DNA of 64,000 nt. Source: Salvia splendens (lineage: Eukaryota > Streptophyta > Magnoliopsida > Lamiales > Lamiaceae). The translations under genes and the position numbers were made by a program. Position 1 is the stretch's first letter, and every line of letters begins with the position of its first letter. Shown one piece after another: positions 24,208 through 36,400 of this stretch. The stretch lies in the NCBI RefSeq assembly GCF_004379255.2, contig NC_056044.1:3001001-3065000 (forward strand), given 5' to 3'. The notes under the pieces were generated by a model. It worked only from the letters and a program-made list of their open reading frames with translations, was not told the origin of the DNA and searched no databases.

Positions 24208-24535
24208 ACCTATTTTCAAGAAGACATTAATGAAGCTCGGTAATTCTTCGACCAGAGGGGTATTTTTGGATTCGTGCTATCTTCATTTTCATTTCTATTC
24301 AACATACAATTGGATATCCACACCAGTACTTCACAATAAAGTAAGAGTATTTCTCGATATATATAGTAGTATTTTGCTGTGGTAAGTCTTCTTATATTAA
24401 TACACTAATAATAAATAATCATTTGGTGTGATGCAGACCATACAAAAAGCTATTGGTGATTGGTTCTATGATCGAAGTACATTTCAAGAGATAGATAATC
24501 TTACTTTATATCCACAATCATGTTATCGTAAATAG
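24208..24535 (+). pseudogene. PAE-C: last two exons only
   Basis: Starts within exon 11 (ACCTATTTTCAAG) fused to LTR sequence; exon 11 runs to 24340 and exon 12 is 24437-24535 with a 3-bp in-frame insertion (Asn-Leu-Thr-Leu). The DSCYLH motif is present, but nothing before it. CRP3 follows 282 bp on. Confidence 0.9.
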
Positions 24536-24817
24536 TTGGTTGGTCGTATTATTTGTGTAATCAAGACAATATTATGTGTATATATGGTTTAAAGTATTAT
24601 TTTTAGTGTGTTAAAATTGTATGGATTCAAATCGTTTTGTCTTGACTACTAGCACAATTAATTGCATATTTAATTTTTCAACATTAGTAACATATAAAAA
24701 TTTATGTTCCAACATTAGTTTAGTAACCGATCCATCTAAAACAGTGTATCTATATAAAGACTAATAAAAAAAAGTATAGTTGAAGAGAACAAAAATTGTG
24801 TAAAGAAAAGATTGATA

Positions 24818-25171
24818 ATGAAGTTGAAATCCATAATGAAGATGGTGACATTCCTTGTAATTATATTCGTATGTGGTGATTGCTATCCCATTGTGCCCCC
24901 ATATACCCCGCCAACACCTGATTGCTATAAAAACTTGCCTAAAGATTGTTTTGATGTGACTCGTGAAGCCATATGTGCAGGTCCAAATGCTCCGTATGAA
25001 GAAACAATACATCCATGTAGCTTTGAACTTACTCGTTTAGTTGCTAGTGATTGTTTCTTCAACGTAATGGCTATCGATGTTGGAAATAGTTGTAACTTGA
25101 CCCCCAAAGAAGCACAAGCTATGGCAAGTGCAATTTGGTTATATGTCTATGATGGACCTGGAGATACATGA
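24818..25171 (+). CDS. Small secreted six-cysteine protein, CRP3
   Basis: 117 residues from the ATG at 24818, TATA box at 24751-24759. Signal peptide (MKLKSIMKMVTFLVIIFVC...), short Pro-rich linker without the 30-bp duplication, then PTPDCYKNLPKDC and DCFFNVMAIDVGNSC with six cysteines. Closest to CRP1, with the same C-terminal DGPGDT. Intact although its PAE is reduced to two exons. Confidence 0.78.
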   Translation: MKLKSIMKMVTFLVIIFVCGDCYPIVPPYTPPTPDCYKNLPKDCFDVTREAICAGPNAPYEETIHPCSFELTRLVASDCFFNVMAIDVGNSCNLTPKEAQAMASAIWLYVYDGPGDT

Positions 25172-26313
25172 CTGCTCCGCACCACCAAACTTTTACTATC
25201 TAAATAAGGTGTAACTGGCATGACCCATTCAAATCTATTTGGGTATTACTACTAAATTAATAAATCAACACTAATCATCTTAATTTACTTTATTGTTTGA
25301 TGGATACTTAATTTTTCTGTTCTTTTGATCTAATGCTAATTATCGTGAGTATTTTTTCATTATGGTATGTTACCCTTTCTACCCCTTCTTCTACGAAAAA
25401 AAAACATTCTGATTTCTCGTGAGTTAATATTCTTTGAAAAGTATATTCGTGACATTATAGTAATTGTAATCTACACTAGAACATTTAGGGACTATAATTA
25501 GTTTAACTTTTTGTCTCGTGAATTATTATGTGTATGATTGTTATTACATTTCCTGACATATATTTTAAGGTATAATATAGACTACACAAATATTTATTTA
25601 AAGTCCAATATTCAAAAGCTAGGCTTTGATATATACTACCTCCGTCCTAAAAAAAAAGACTACTTTTACCATTCTGAGTTTTCCCCAAATATTATAACAA
25701 AACTTAAATATGAAATGTTTTTAATCAATTACACACCACCGATAATGTAGATCACATAATCCACTATCACTACTTTCACTACCTTTTCTCCCTCGCTCTC
25801 TTACTTATACTCATTTCTATCTTATTTTACTAATTGCACATTAAAGTATGTATCATTTACAAATTTATCTATTTTTGAGGACATAGTATAATACTTCGTC
25901 ACTTTATGATGTGAGAATGAAATATAATCTCATTTTATATATCTTATCGATGTTTTTATAATATTTGGGTAACTTATATTTCTCTTTGAAATTTTATTTT
26001 GACCCCAAACAACCTTTCGATACACATAGCCCATAGGCGATCGATGAAATAGAAATGTATTTCAAATGAAAGTATTTAATTTATTATTTTCAAGTAATGA
26101 ATATTTATGGAAAAGATTCAGCAATTTTATTGAATAATTTCTTGATTGTGATAGTATTATTTTGTTTCATCTTTGTTCAGAACAAATTCAGTTCTTCATA
26201 AGCATGGTAATCATACTTCATTAGTATGCAATGATTAAGGAACAAACTTTGAGTTCTCTTAATGTGGATGAATTATTAAAAATTGGTTTTTATGCATATA
26301 TCGCCAATGTACC
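25172..26313. other. Conserved CRP 3' flank; no gene seen
   Basis: Paralogous to the flanks after CRP1, CRP2 and CRP5, with small indels. No coding signal. Confidence 0.6.
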
Positions 26314-26729
26314 TGTCGTGACCACAACTCCCTAGTGATAGTGAGCGCAACTATAACGTGACTAAAATAGTCTCAAATGGAAAGGATCAACAAAAGGGAT
26401 AAGTCAAACTCAAAACATTAATTCTAAAGGCGAAAATGGTACATAGTCAAAATAAAATCAGAGTATAATGATTGTGTTTATAATTCCTAGTACATAATCC
26501 TATTGCAGCGGAAGAGTCCAATACAAAATAATACGTATGAAGACATACTACTTTGGGCTACCTAACTACTTATTAATAGTGATTTCCCAACACCTTCGCC
26601 TCCTCGAACACGTTCAACCTGCACGTTAGAAAAGAAACATGCATGGCTGATTACTTGATATACTCAGTGAGGATCGTGCCAAAAATAAGTTCCATTTAAT
26701 TTGTCAGCCACAGTTGAGTACAAAAAGGC
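26314..26729 (-). mobile_element. Fragment of the solo-LTR-like block, copy 3
   Basis: Matches the first ~420 bp of the blocks at 19636 and 40627, inserted at the same position of the CRP 3' flank, then truncated at AGTTGAGTACAAAAAGGCCC. Confidence 0.7.
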
Positions 26730-26731
26730 CC

Positions 26732-26826
26732 GAACTCATATACTCCGGCAGGACCCGATTGCTACAAATACTTGCCGCAGTATTGTGTTGATACGGTTCG
26801 TGAGGCGATATGTGCAGGACCAAACG
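26732..26826 (+). pseudogene. CRP fragment
   Basis: Reads NSYTPAGPDCYKYLPQYC and continues VREAICAGPN, the middle of a CRP6a-like protein, with no signal peptide or C-terminal half. It lies directly behind a truncated LTR fragment, so a further CRP locus was destroyed here. Confidence 0.8.
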
Positions 26827-28625
26827 GCGATATTGTGTTGATTGATCTTGTCTTCATTCCGATGTGTACTTATCAATGGCCTATCTTCCATCACAACTTC
26901 TATTAATAAATTCTAAAAACAACGAAAGTGAATATTGAAGCTTATTATATTATGCTTAAGGCATTTGATAAGTATTCCGTATGTGTAAGTTTTGAATTAT
27001 CATTTATTTTGAGATATTTTTGATGTGATTATATTGCAATGGAACATATAAACTTATTCTTACTATTTAATTAGGTATGTAATCTATTATATATATATTA
27101 ATGTATATTCCATATTTTTTTCGGTTTTTCGGTTTATTTTGAAAATTTCGGGTTTTTCGGTTTTGTTCGATTTTTGAAGTTCGGTTTTTGGTTTTTCGGT
27201 TTTTCGGTTCGGTTCGGGTTTTGAACTAAATTCGGTTTTATGCAGTTTTATTTTATGTGTTAGGTAGAGAGAGTAAAGTAAGAGAGCGGGAATAAAGAAG
27301 AGATAAAGAGGTTTCCAGTTTTGGTAATGAGTCATCTTGGGTGGGACAAGCTTAAAAGGAAAGTGAGTCATCTTTAATGGGACAAAGGGAGTACTACTCC
27401 AATAGAATTGAAATTACATTAGAAAGTAATACACACTTTGGTGACCTAGGTATACGGATCAAATGAATGCTTGCTTATTATAGTAACGAATTAAATGCAC
27501 TTGTTTTTTTCTTAAAGTATGTATGCATTGATTTAAATATTTAAATATGGTTTGTATTTTCATTGGCAAAATATTCCCACGAATTAATATATGTAAATAT
27601 TTCAAAATGATTCATAGATATAGTAAACTAAAATTCAAATTACTTCATATAATCATATTCCGAAAGGGTAAAGGCCTAAAATAAGAAGACTGTATTTTTC
27701 ATTCACTTTATTTGTGTATGTCCTATTTTGATAGCATTCATTAAAATCCTACAATTAGGTAACAGTCATATTAACAAATAAGTAGTAATTCCTTATGCAG
27801 TCTTAGAAGCTGTATTCAAAATTTCATGTCAATGGAAGTATGTATGCTTTGGTCTTGGACTAATGTTTTCTTTGGAAACATAGTTTTTAAAAAAGTGTCA
27901 ATTGTTTTTATAATTGTATTATCATTCAACTGGCAATATAGCATAATTTGCATTGCATTTTTCAGATTATATGCATACACTTATTACTACTGTTTAAGAT
28001 GTCTGTTTTTATTAATTTGCATGTCCTTCATTTTTGTTACATGGGTGTCTTGTTTCATGTAGTAAAGTACCTAATAAGTATTGACACCTATTCTCTATAT
28101 GTTAGTACTATTACTAGTAAATTGTGAATATGTTCCAATAAGTCTTTGACACCTAAATTGAAAGTAGTTAGTAGATGATTATATGTACCTGGATAAGTGA
28201 AATGGGAATGGATACATAAATTACTATAATAATTGTTTTAAAAAAATTTTGTTTTGAAATACTTCTTATTTAATTAAATAGCTAAAAAATTGTAATTGAA
28301 CTATTTCCAGTGTAAGTTTTTCCCTTAAATCATATGTTATCACTGTCGTTGAATGATGACATTTGAGGACTATTAGGAGAGTGAGAATGAATCGTTTGGT
28401 GGATACCGTGGATTGGATTGGATTGAATATATAAACTTAATCAGTTCCCAACATACATACTACATGTTCTGTTATTTTAATTTTCAACACTTATAAAACA
28501 TGCATGATGTTATGTTATTTTAATTTTCAACATTTACCAAACATACATACCCAATAATTTTCAATTTTATTATACATGGTATCTTGTGTCGATTTGAAAT
28601 TCCTATAGGTACCCCCTTTTGTTGT
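26827..28625. other. Spacer; low-complexity CGGTTTTT tract, then a copy of 9960-12740 lacking its MITEs
   Basis: About 27110-27245 is a simple-sequence stretch of TTCGGTTTTT-like units. From about 27390 the sequence matches 9960-10233, 11219-11615 and 12208-12730 joined together, giving unoccupied sites for M1 and N1. No gene seen. Confidence 0.6.
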
Positions 28626-30179
28626 CCAAGTTGATCCCGTAAGACCAATTTTAATTTAATAAATAAATAATTTATTTTAATGTAATTGATAAAATTGAGA
28701 TAAAAATACTAATATCTATATTAAATTAAAATTGGTTCAGACTAACAACCTCACATTCCGAGGTGGGAGGATCTATAATGTTGTAATGGAGGAGCTGCTT
28801 GGCAAAGGAATGAGAAATGCCACAATATACATATCTGTGCCTTAAATCTATTATCACTATATATATATATATATTCATTAACATATATTCATGATTTTAA
28901 TTATTTGTAGGCTATCTTGGCGGGTTCTTCAGCAGGTGGATTGAGCACAATCCTACATTGCGATAGATTCCGAGCCCTGTTTCTGAATACCACAAGAGTT
29001 AAGTGTATATCGGATAGTGGTTTTTTTATGCGAGGGTAAATTCAAATTTAAACTCATTTCTGATATACATATATACGCAATACAGATAGATTACATACCT
29101 AATTAATTTCCTAACAGGGAAGGTGAATTGGCAAAACAATCAGAAAGCCATTTTGCTCAAGTGATTGCAGCAAATGTATTATTCTAATTCTTACTATTTA
29201 ATTAGCAATTAAGTTTTCATATAAGTACAATAAATTAATTTGTACTGTTTTTTTTTGCACAGGAACTTAGATCATTACTGCCTAGATCATGCACGTCTAA
29301 GAGGGACCCCAATTTGGTGAGATTATTATATTTTGTTTAAATCATTTTCCTTTATACAGTAAGTACTACACAAACACAATGATAATCACATTTTAATGAA
29401 ATTAATTTGTAGTGTCTCTTCGCTGAGTATTTGGTTGAAGATGTTGCCACTCCACTCTTTATACTTGAAGCAGCTTTTGATATGTACCAGGTAAAATATA
29501 AGAGGAGTTTATATCGTTTACTCAATAATACATTTGCATGCATCATATTGTTGTATAAAGAGTTGTAGCTATTATTTATATTATTATCATTCTTGATGTA
29601 CCTTGCTTGCCATTTGGAGTAGCTTTATTTATTTATCTATATTCAATTTAACATGTTGCAGATTAAATCCAACTTCATATTAACTGTTCCTGGTCTGGAT
29701 CCAAAGCTATGGAAAAATTGTTCACAAAGACTGGAACAGTGCAATGCTATACAAATAGGAATCATAAAGGGTAATTTTGACTAAATTGTTTTTCATTATG
29801 ATATTGTGAAATGTTAATTTCTCATTATTGGCTTTCATATTTTCAGATTTTGGACCTATTTTCAAGAAGACATTAATGAAGCTCGGTAACTCTTCGAGCA
29901 GAGGGGTATTTATGGATTCGTTCTATCTTCATTTCCATTTCTATTCAACATATAATTGGATATCCACACCAGTACTTCACAACAAAGCAAGAGTATTATT
30001 CAATATATATATAGTAGTATTTTGATGCGGTAAGTCTTCTTATATACACTCATAATAAATAATTATTTGGTGTGATACAGACCATACAAAAAGCCATTGG
30101 TGATTGGTTCTATGATCGAAGTACATTTCAAGAGATAGATAATCATACTTTATATCCACAATCATGTTATCGTAAATAG
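28626..30179 (+). pseudogene. PAE-D: exons 5-12 with lesions
   Basis: The end of exon 4 is joined to intron-2-like sequence (TTGTTGTCCAAG|TTGATCCC). Exons 28741-28826 (one C deleted, so frameshifted, and its donor GT changed to AT), 28911-29036, 29117-29175, 29263-29316, 29413-29490, 29662-29770, 29847-29986 (donor GC instead of GT), 30081-30179. The GSSAGG, Asp and DSFYLH regions remain (Cys to Phe). It cannot encode a complete enzyme. Confidence 0.88.
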
Positions 30180-30378
30180 TTGGTTGGTCTTATTATTTGT
30201 CTATTCATGACAATATTATGTGTATGGTTAAAGCATTATTTTTAGTGTGTTAATTGTAACGATTCAAATCGTTTTGTCTTGACTACTAGCACAATTAAAT
30301 GCATATTTAATTTTTCAACAAATAAAAATTTATGTTCCAACATTAGTTTAGTAACCGATCCATCTAAAACAATGAATC

Positions 30379-30387
30379 TATATAAAG
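30379..30387 (+). promoter_or_regulatory. TATA box of CRP4, separated from its gene
   Basis: TATATAAAG in the conserved CRP promoter block. The LTR element at 30446-32795 now lies between it and the CRP4 ATG. Confidence 0.55.
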
Positions 30388-30445
30388 ACTAATAAAAAAG
30401 TATAGTTGAAGAGAACAAAAATTGTGAAAAGAAAAGATTGATAAT

Positions 30446-32795
30446 TGTTGGAAATCGAGATCGGAGCAAAGTCGAAACGGAAACAAGAACACGAGAGATT
30501 TAACGTGGTTCGGCGTAAGCCTACATCCACGGGAGAGTAACGGATCGATTTACTTCAATCACGATCAAGAACTACAATCATACAACAAGATCACACACTC
30601 AAGAACAAGCTACTCTCTCTTCGCATATGAACTCACATCAAACCGAAGACTATACAAGCTAGTTCCTCACAAAGATAGTGTGTATCTCTCTCTCTAGCTA
30701 TTGATTGTTGTTATGATCTCTCAGCTGATTTCTCTCTCTCGTTTCTTCTCTCAGAACCTGGAGATATTCTCTCACTGATCTATGCGGCTTGCATGAGCAT
30801 TTATAGGAATCGCATCACCTCATGCAGTTGCAACTGCCGCTGTAGCCGTTGCACAACTGAATCTTGAACTCTTTCTTCTTGATCATGTGTTGCACACTCC
30901 ACGCTCGGTTCCGATGTACCATCACTCGTTGTTATCATCACAAAATTCCTAACAATCCTCCACCTTTTGAGATGATACAACACATCTTTCGATCACTTTG
31001 TTCTTTGTTGATCTCATGTCCGAGTAGCGCCAATCTTGACTATTATTGTCAGCATCCTGACTCCGAGAATCATACCCAGATCCTCCTTTATCACTTCCTT
31101 GATCAGCCACAACGCCCCCACCGGACGATCGCCTCCACCGGACGACAAAACCTCCACCTAATCTGAATCTTCCCCGATTCAGAATTGGAGTTGCTGATCC
31201 CTAGAGATATCACACATCTCTCATAAGTGATAACCAAATTTCTGTCAAGATTATGCCACCTTCACCGCTTAGGATGACACGGCTGTTGCACCTCTCTCAC
31301 GGACAATTCAACAAACAAGGCTTCACAGCCTCCTCCAGATCGCATTCCCGCGAGCATCCATTGATCGGCGTGTTGTACGTGATGATGTCTGGCCTTATCC
31401 CCGATCTCCTCACTTCACCAAGAAGCTCAACCTCGGAGACTCAACAACTGAAAACAGCTCACTGACTAAAAACTTCTCTCAGACATTTCGTCGAACACGC
31501 TCTGCTCGAATTGCCGAGCTTGGTGCCGAACTGCCGAACTGCCGAGCTTAGTACCGAACTGCCGAGCTTGGTACCGAATTGCCGAGCTTGGTGCCGAACT
31601 GCTGAGCTTGGTGCCGAACTGCCGAGCTTAGTACCGAACTGCCGAGCTTGGTGCCGAACTGCCGGACTTGGTGCCGAACTGCTGGACTTGGTGCCGAACT
31701 GCTGAGCTTGGTGCCGAACTGCCGAGCTTGGTGTCAGCCACTAAATCCAACGCCCTTCTCGGCATCCAAGCAATCAGTGTTCCAGCATACCTTTTCTCTC
31801 ACAGGCATTCGTCAATTTACTTCTCTTTCAGGCATTTCGTCGAACACCATCTTTGCACCATCCAAGATGTCTCACCATCGTCGTCTGCCTCTGAAGCATC
31901 ATCTCATCAAGGCTCTCATGGCCTTCAATATCCATCAACATCATCATAGGCTTCGGAAATGAGTTGCATATCGCCATACTCGATCCCATTATGGATCATC
32001 AGTATGAGCAACGATCATTGAGCGAGCTACACCAACGATCACCAAGAACTTCCCTCTTTCTTGATCGATGAACCTTCGAGCTCTCTCCACAATGAATCGC
32101 CAATGCAGAAAACTTCTCAACAATATCGCTCAAAGCTGCACGAACCAAAACTGACCACACCGTCGTCCCTTCAACTGACGTGATCAAGAACTTAATCTCC
32201 TTCTCCAAGACTGCTGCATATCCCTTCACGAACTGATCCTCCGACTTCTTCCAACGATTCTCCTCCTTCCCACAGACGGCGCCACTTGTTGGAAATCGAG
32301 ATCGGAGCAAAGTCGAAACGGAAACAAGAACACGAGAGATTTAACGTGGTTCGGCGTAAGCCTACATCCACGGGAGAGTAACGGATCGATTTACTTCAAT
32401 CACGATCAAGAACTACAATCATACAACAAGATCACACACTCAAGAACAAGCTACTCTCTCTTCGCATATGAACTCACATCAAACCGAAGACTATACAAGC
32501 TAGTTCCTCACAAAGATAGTGTGTATCTCTCTCTCTAGCTATTGATTGTTGTTATGATCTCTCAGCTGATTTCTCTCTCTCGTTTCTTCTCTCAGAACCT
32601 GGAGATATTCTCTCACTGATCTATGCGGCTTGCATGAGCATTTATAGGAATCGCATCACCTCATGCAGTTGCAACTGCCGCTGTAGCCGTTGCACAACTG
32701 AATCTTGAACTCTTTCTTCTTGATCATGTGTTGCACACTCCACGCTCGGTTCCGATGTACCATCACTCGTTGTTATCATCACAAAATTCCTAACA
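30446..32795 (-). mobile_element. Non-autonomous LTR retrotransposon, very recent
   Basis: Two 509-bp direct LTRs (30446-30954 and 32287-32795) look identical by eye. Target duplication ATAAT is at 30441-30445 and 32796-32800. On the minus strand the LTR is TGTTAGGAATTTTG...TTTCCAACA, followed by a primer-site-like GTGGCGCCGTCTGTGGGAA (about 32268-32286), with a purine-rich AAAAGGTGGAGGAT before the other LTR. The 1.3-kb interior has no gag-pol. A minus-strand open frame at 31999-32310 (103 residues, Lys/Glu-rich) is not recognised. Confidence 0.92.
31511..31735. repeat. 20-bp tandem repeat inside the LTR element
   Basis: About 11 imperfect copies of GCCGAACTGCCGAGCTTGGT, with variants (GTACC for GTGCC, TGCT for TGCC). 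Open in more than one frame because the period and composition avoid stops. No protein similarity recognised. Confidence 0.85.
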
Positions 32796-32798
32796 ATA

Positions 32799-33127
32799 AT
32801 GAAGTTTAAATCCATAATCAACATGGTGACATTCCTTGTAATATTCCTTGTAATATTCCTATGTGCTTATTGCCATCCCATTGTGCCCCTATGTGCTGAT
32901 TGTCATCCCATTGTGCCCCATATACCCCGCCAACACCTGATTGCTATAAAAACTTGCCTAAAGATTGTTTCGATGCGGCTCGTGAAACCATATGTGCAGG
33001 ACCAGATGCTCCATACGAAGAAACAATAGCTCCATGTGTCTCTACACTTAATCTTTATGTTCGCGGTGATTGTTTCTTTACCGTAATGGCTATCGATGTT
33101 GGAAATGAGCATTTCAACTTGTACTAA
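32799..33127 (+). pseudogene. CRP4: disrupted CRP gene
   Basis: The ATG at 32799 is re-formed by the ATAAT target duplication of the LTR element. Signal peptide and the duplicated LCA(D/Y)CHPIVP unit are present, then one C is missing in the CCCC run near 32917, shifting the frame. The other frame continues PTPDCYKNLPKDC ... DCFFTVMAIDVGN and then leaves CRP sequence at about 33108, running into PAE leader sequence. It lacks the sixth Cys and the C-terminal helix, so it is dead three ways: promoter split, frameshift, truncation. Confidence 0.88.
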
Positions 33128-34164
33128 TCTATTTTTTTTTTCTTTTGCATGTGAAGTGGGTAAAAATATGATGATCGCTTGCTTCATCATACTCTTGTGT
33201 ACACTTGAAGTCATCTGCGTAGGGCACGTCAAATACACTTTGCTACACTCGGCTGTTCCAAAAGGAGCAGGTAATTATATTTAATTAATGAGTAATTATT
33301 ATGATAATTAGTACTAATTAAATTATTATTTAGTCTGTCTGGATGGAACTCCACCAGCATATGCCTACAGTGAGGGATGTGGAGATGGATCTACAAACTG
33401 GCTCGTTTACTTGGAGGTATTTAAATCTTTCTTTAATTAGTAATTTTACATTTTGTTTTAATTAAGTATGATGTTTATGATATGTTGTGTTGATTTGAAA
33501 TTCCTATAGTACCAAAAGCCCATATACATTTTCTCACTTCCCAAACCCACAAATAATAGGCTTTTCTAAGAGACTTAAAGTTATTCTCAAATTTTGGATG
33601 CTATTTTCGGGGCCATTGCATCTTTGATTTCATGATTCTGGTTGTTAACTGATGGAGTATAATTTATGTCTAACTTAAATATTACTCATATAGTGTATAT
33701 ACAATATAACTATTGTTAATTTGTTTCATAAAAAGTATTTTGAGCATGTGTATAATGAAATTTATTTAAATTAAAAAAGAAATTTGGTTTTGTCATGTTA
33801 GGGCGGTGCATGGTGTGATTTAGAGGTAGAGACATGTCAATATAGGTCAAGAACCTATTTTGGAAGCACTTACTATGAGTTTCCTTATAACGGGATAGAA
33901 TTCAAAGCAATACTTGAATCAGATTGTCAATTGAATCCCGGTAAGTTTACAAATCAATTATTTAATTATAATTTAACCTTAAGTTAACTATGTTTTTTAT
34001 TTTTATATTTTTAGATTTCTACAATTGGCATAAAGTTTATGTTCACTACTGTTACGGCTCGTTGTTTATGTCAGACGTCGACCAAGTTGATCCCGTAAGA
34101 CCAATTTTAATTTCTTAAATAAATAATTTATTTTGATGTAATTGATAAAATTGAGATAAAAATA

Positions 34165-34199
<35 letters not shown>

Positions 34200-34377
34200 G
34201 TGATCTATGGCAAATACCCCTTAACCAAATAACTAGAGAACAAATCATAGCCACAAAATCAAAAAAATCAATGGCTAGTATTAATTTTCGAATTTAAGGA
34301 GAAATTAGTTCCCTCAATCTCAAATTTACTCCATAATAACAAAGCGGGGGTATTATGGTCTTTGCATAGCCAAAATC

Positions 34378-34551
34378 AAGTTTGGAGAAGAGTGGCGACG
34401 AGCTTGCCGGCGGGGGATGCAGCGGAGGTCGGGGAGGGAGAGGTATTCGAGGAGGACGTGGTAGCGGAGGACATCGGCGAGGTTGGGGGAGGAGGGGGTT
34501 GGGGACGGCGAGGAGGGTGAGGGAGGAGCGGGCGGCGAGATCGGCGGTTGA
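34378..34551 (-). pseudogene. Fasciclin-like arabinogalactan protein (FLA) fragment
   Basis: On the minus strand three phases read in turn STADLAARSSLTLLAVPN, NLADVLRYHVLLEYLSLPDL and PAGKLVATLLQT followed by TGA. This is the order of a fasciclin domain as in plant FLAs (H1-like TLLAVPN, then the YH motif region DVLRYHVLLEY). Two small indels and the lack of other FLA parts make it a captured, decayed piece. Its GC content is far above that of its surroundings. Confidence 0.72.
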
Positions 34552-35000
34552 ATCATATCAGTCTGTTGCTATTAATTTTCAGTCTGTTGCGAGATCGGCG
34601 GCTGAACCATAAATGATTTAACATAAGAGAAAATTCAGTTGGTTGGAACACAAGTATATTATTCCTCCTCATTTAAGACCTTTGATATAAGAATCTCCAT
34701 ATCCCTGCAATGCATCACATCCAGACTCAGTTTTTGATTCATATAGATTAAATTTCCACCATTTTCTGAACGGATTTTGTTACCTATTAGTATCAAATAC
34801 TTGAGGAACATCATCGCGCAAATTGTCACCTTCGGTATCTGTACATACCACGGAAGTAAATCAATTGGAAATAGGAAAACAAAATTTCGAGGCTATCAAT
34901 ATCAGTTTTTCACATAATGATTGAAGAAATATTTAACATTTTTATTTAAGTTCATAGAGAGCAAAAAACGCATGAAGAGGAGCAGTAGTGTAACAACAAT

Positions 35001-35779
35001 TTGTGTTTTGTAAACAAGAGTGAAGTAAAATCATGCTAAGAGTGATATGTTTTGTAAACAAGAGTGAAGTAAAATCATGCTAAGAGTGATGTGTTTTGTA
35101 AACAAGAGTGAAGAAAAATCATGCTAAGAGTGAAGTAAAATCATGCTAAGAGTGATGTGTTTTGTAAACAAGAGTGAAGTAAAATCATGCTAAGAGTGAT
35201 GTGTTTTGTTAACAAGAGTGAAGTAAAATCATGCTAAGAGTGATGTGTTTTGTAAACAAGAGTGAAGAAAAATCATGCTAAGAGTGAAGTAAAATCATGC
35301 TAAGAGTGATGTGTTTTGTAAACAAGAGTGAAGTAAAATCATGCTAAGAGTGATGTGTTTTGTTAACAAGGGTGAAGTAAAATCAGAATAAGAGTGATGT
35401 GCTTTGTAAACAAGAGTGAAGTAAAATGAGAATAAGAGTGATGTGTTTTGTAAACAAGAGTGAAGTAAAATGAGAATACGAGTGATGTGTTTTGTAAACA
35501 AGAGTGAAGTAAAATCAGAATAAGAGTGATGTGTTTTGTAAACAAGAGTGGAGTAAAATCAGAATAAGAGTGATGTGTTTTGTAAACAAGAGTGAAGTAA
35601 AATGAGAATAAGAGTGATGTGTTTTGTAAACAAGAGTGAAGTAAAATGAGAATAAGAGTAATGTGTTTTGTAAACAAGCGTGAAGTAAAATGAGTATAAG
35701 AGTGATGTGCTTTGTAAAAAGAGTGAAGTAAAATCAGAATAAGAGTGATGTGTTTTGTAAACAAGAGTGAAGTAAAATG
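35001..35779. repeat. 44-bp minisatellite, about 18 units
   Basis: Unit GTGATGTGTTTTGTAAACAA followed by GAGTGAAGTAAAATCAGAAT and AAGA. The left units carry CATGCTAAGA and the right units CAGAATAAGA or GAGAATAAGA, so the array has at least two variant zones. 44 is not a multiple of 3, and the long minus-strand open frame over it cycles through all three phases, so it is not coding. Confidence 0.95.
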
Positions 35780-36139
35780 ATCAAGTGGAATATACGATGG
35801 GAATGGAAGAGTATTTTCGAGAAAAAGACATTAATTTATAGTGCGCATTTCAATCTACAAATAGACACCATGTTAAATTTCCACCCACTTAATCACCATT
35901 CATTTTCTTTATTTTCACAAATTAAAAAGATATCTTCTTTAAATATCATTCTTTATGCTAATGCAATTCATACCATTCAGAAAAAGGTGTTTTATTCCAA
36001 ACAAATAGCATAATTAATTAAGAATGCATGCCAAGGTCCACTTCCGACAAAGTTAGTTATTAGTAATATAAGGATGGCATTGATATTCCCCCACTCTCAT
36101 ACATAATTAATTCGTATAAATTTGTCAGCATAGTGACCG

Positions 36140-36400
36140 CACTCCGCCTTGCTGCAATTTGTGCCGGCGCCACCAGGATCGGCAAGCTGTATCCTTTCAC
36201 GAGGCTCATGTCGTAGACGTCCATCCCGTTGAAGCTGTCTAGTGCGAACTCAGCCAGAGTGACCGGAATAGCCGCCGCGACAGCGTCGGCACATTCGACC
36301 TTTCCGGAACCGCAGTCGTCGGTCACGCAGGAGAAATTTCCAGACGGATCTTCGGAGCAGTGCGCGCACCACCAAAATCGGAGACTACGGTGGCGGAGGT
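36140..36400 (-). pseudogene. Thaumatin-like protein (PR-5 family) fragment
   Basis: The minus strand reads HCSEDPSGNFSCVTDDCGSG, then KVECADAVAAAIPVTLAEFA, then GMDVYDMSLVKGYSLPILVAP. After a frameshift near 36180 it continues GTNCSKAECGHYAD. The order TxDCGSGxxxC, TLAEFxL, FYDVSLVDGYNLPM and GNCSKAxC is characteristic of thaumatin-like proteins. Only the central part is present. It was captured by the element and is not a working gene. Confidence 0.85.

Noticed and set aside
24071..24385. 104-residue frame joining LTR sequence to PAE exon 11
   Set aside because: An accidental fusion across the deletion junction at 24208.
31511..31962. Cys/Trp-rich repeated proteins (AWCRTAELGAELPS units)
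   Set aside because: Product of a 20-bp minisatellite in a non-autonomous retrotransposon, open in several frames by composition.
35363..35764. 133-residue minus-strand open frame in the 44-bp array
   Set aside because: The period shifts phase each unit and the protein is a low-complexity product of the repeat.
35001..35779. Possible CRISPR-like array (also 59041-59950)
   Set aside because: The units are contiguous tandem repeats without unique spacers, in a plant nuclear context.
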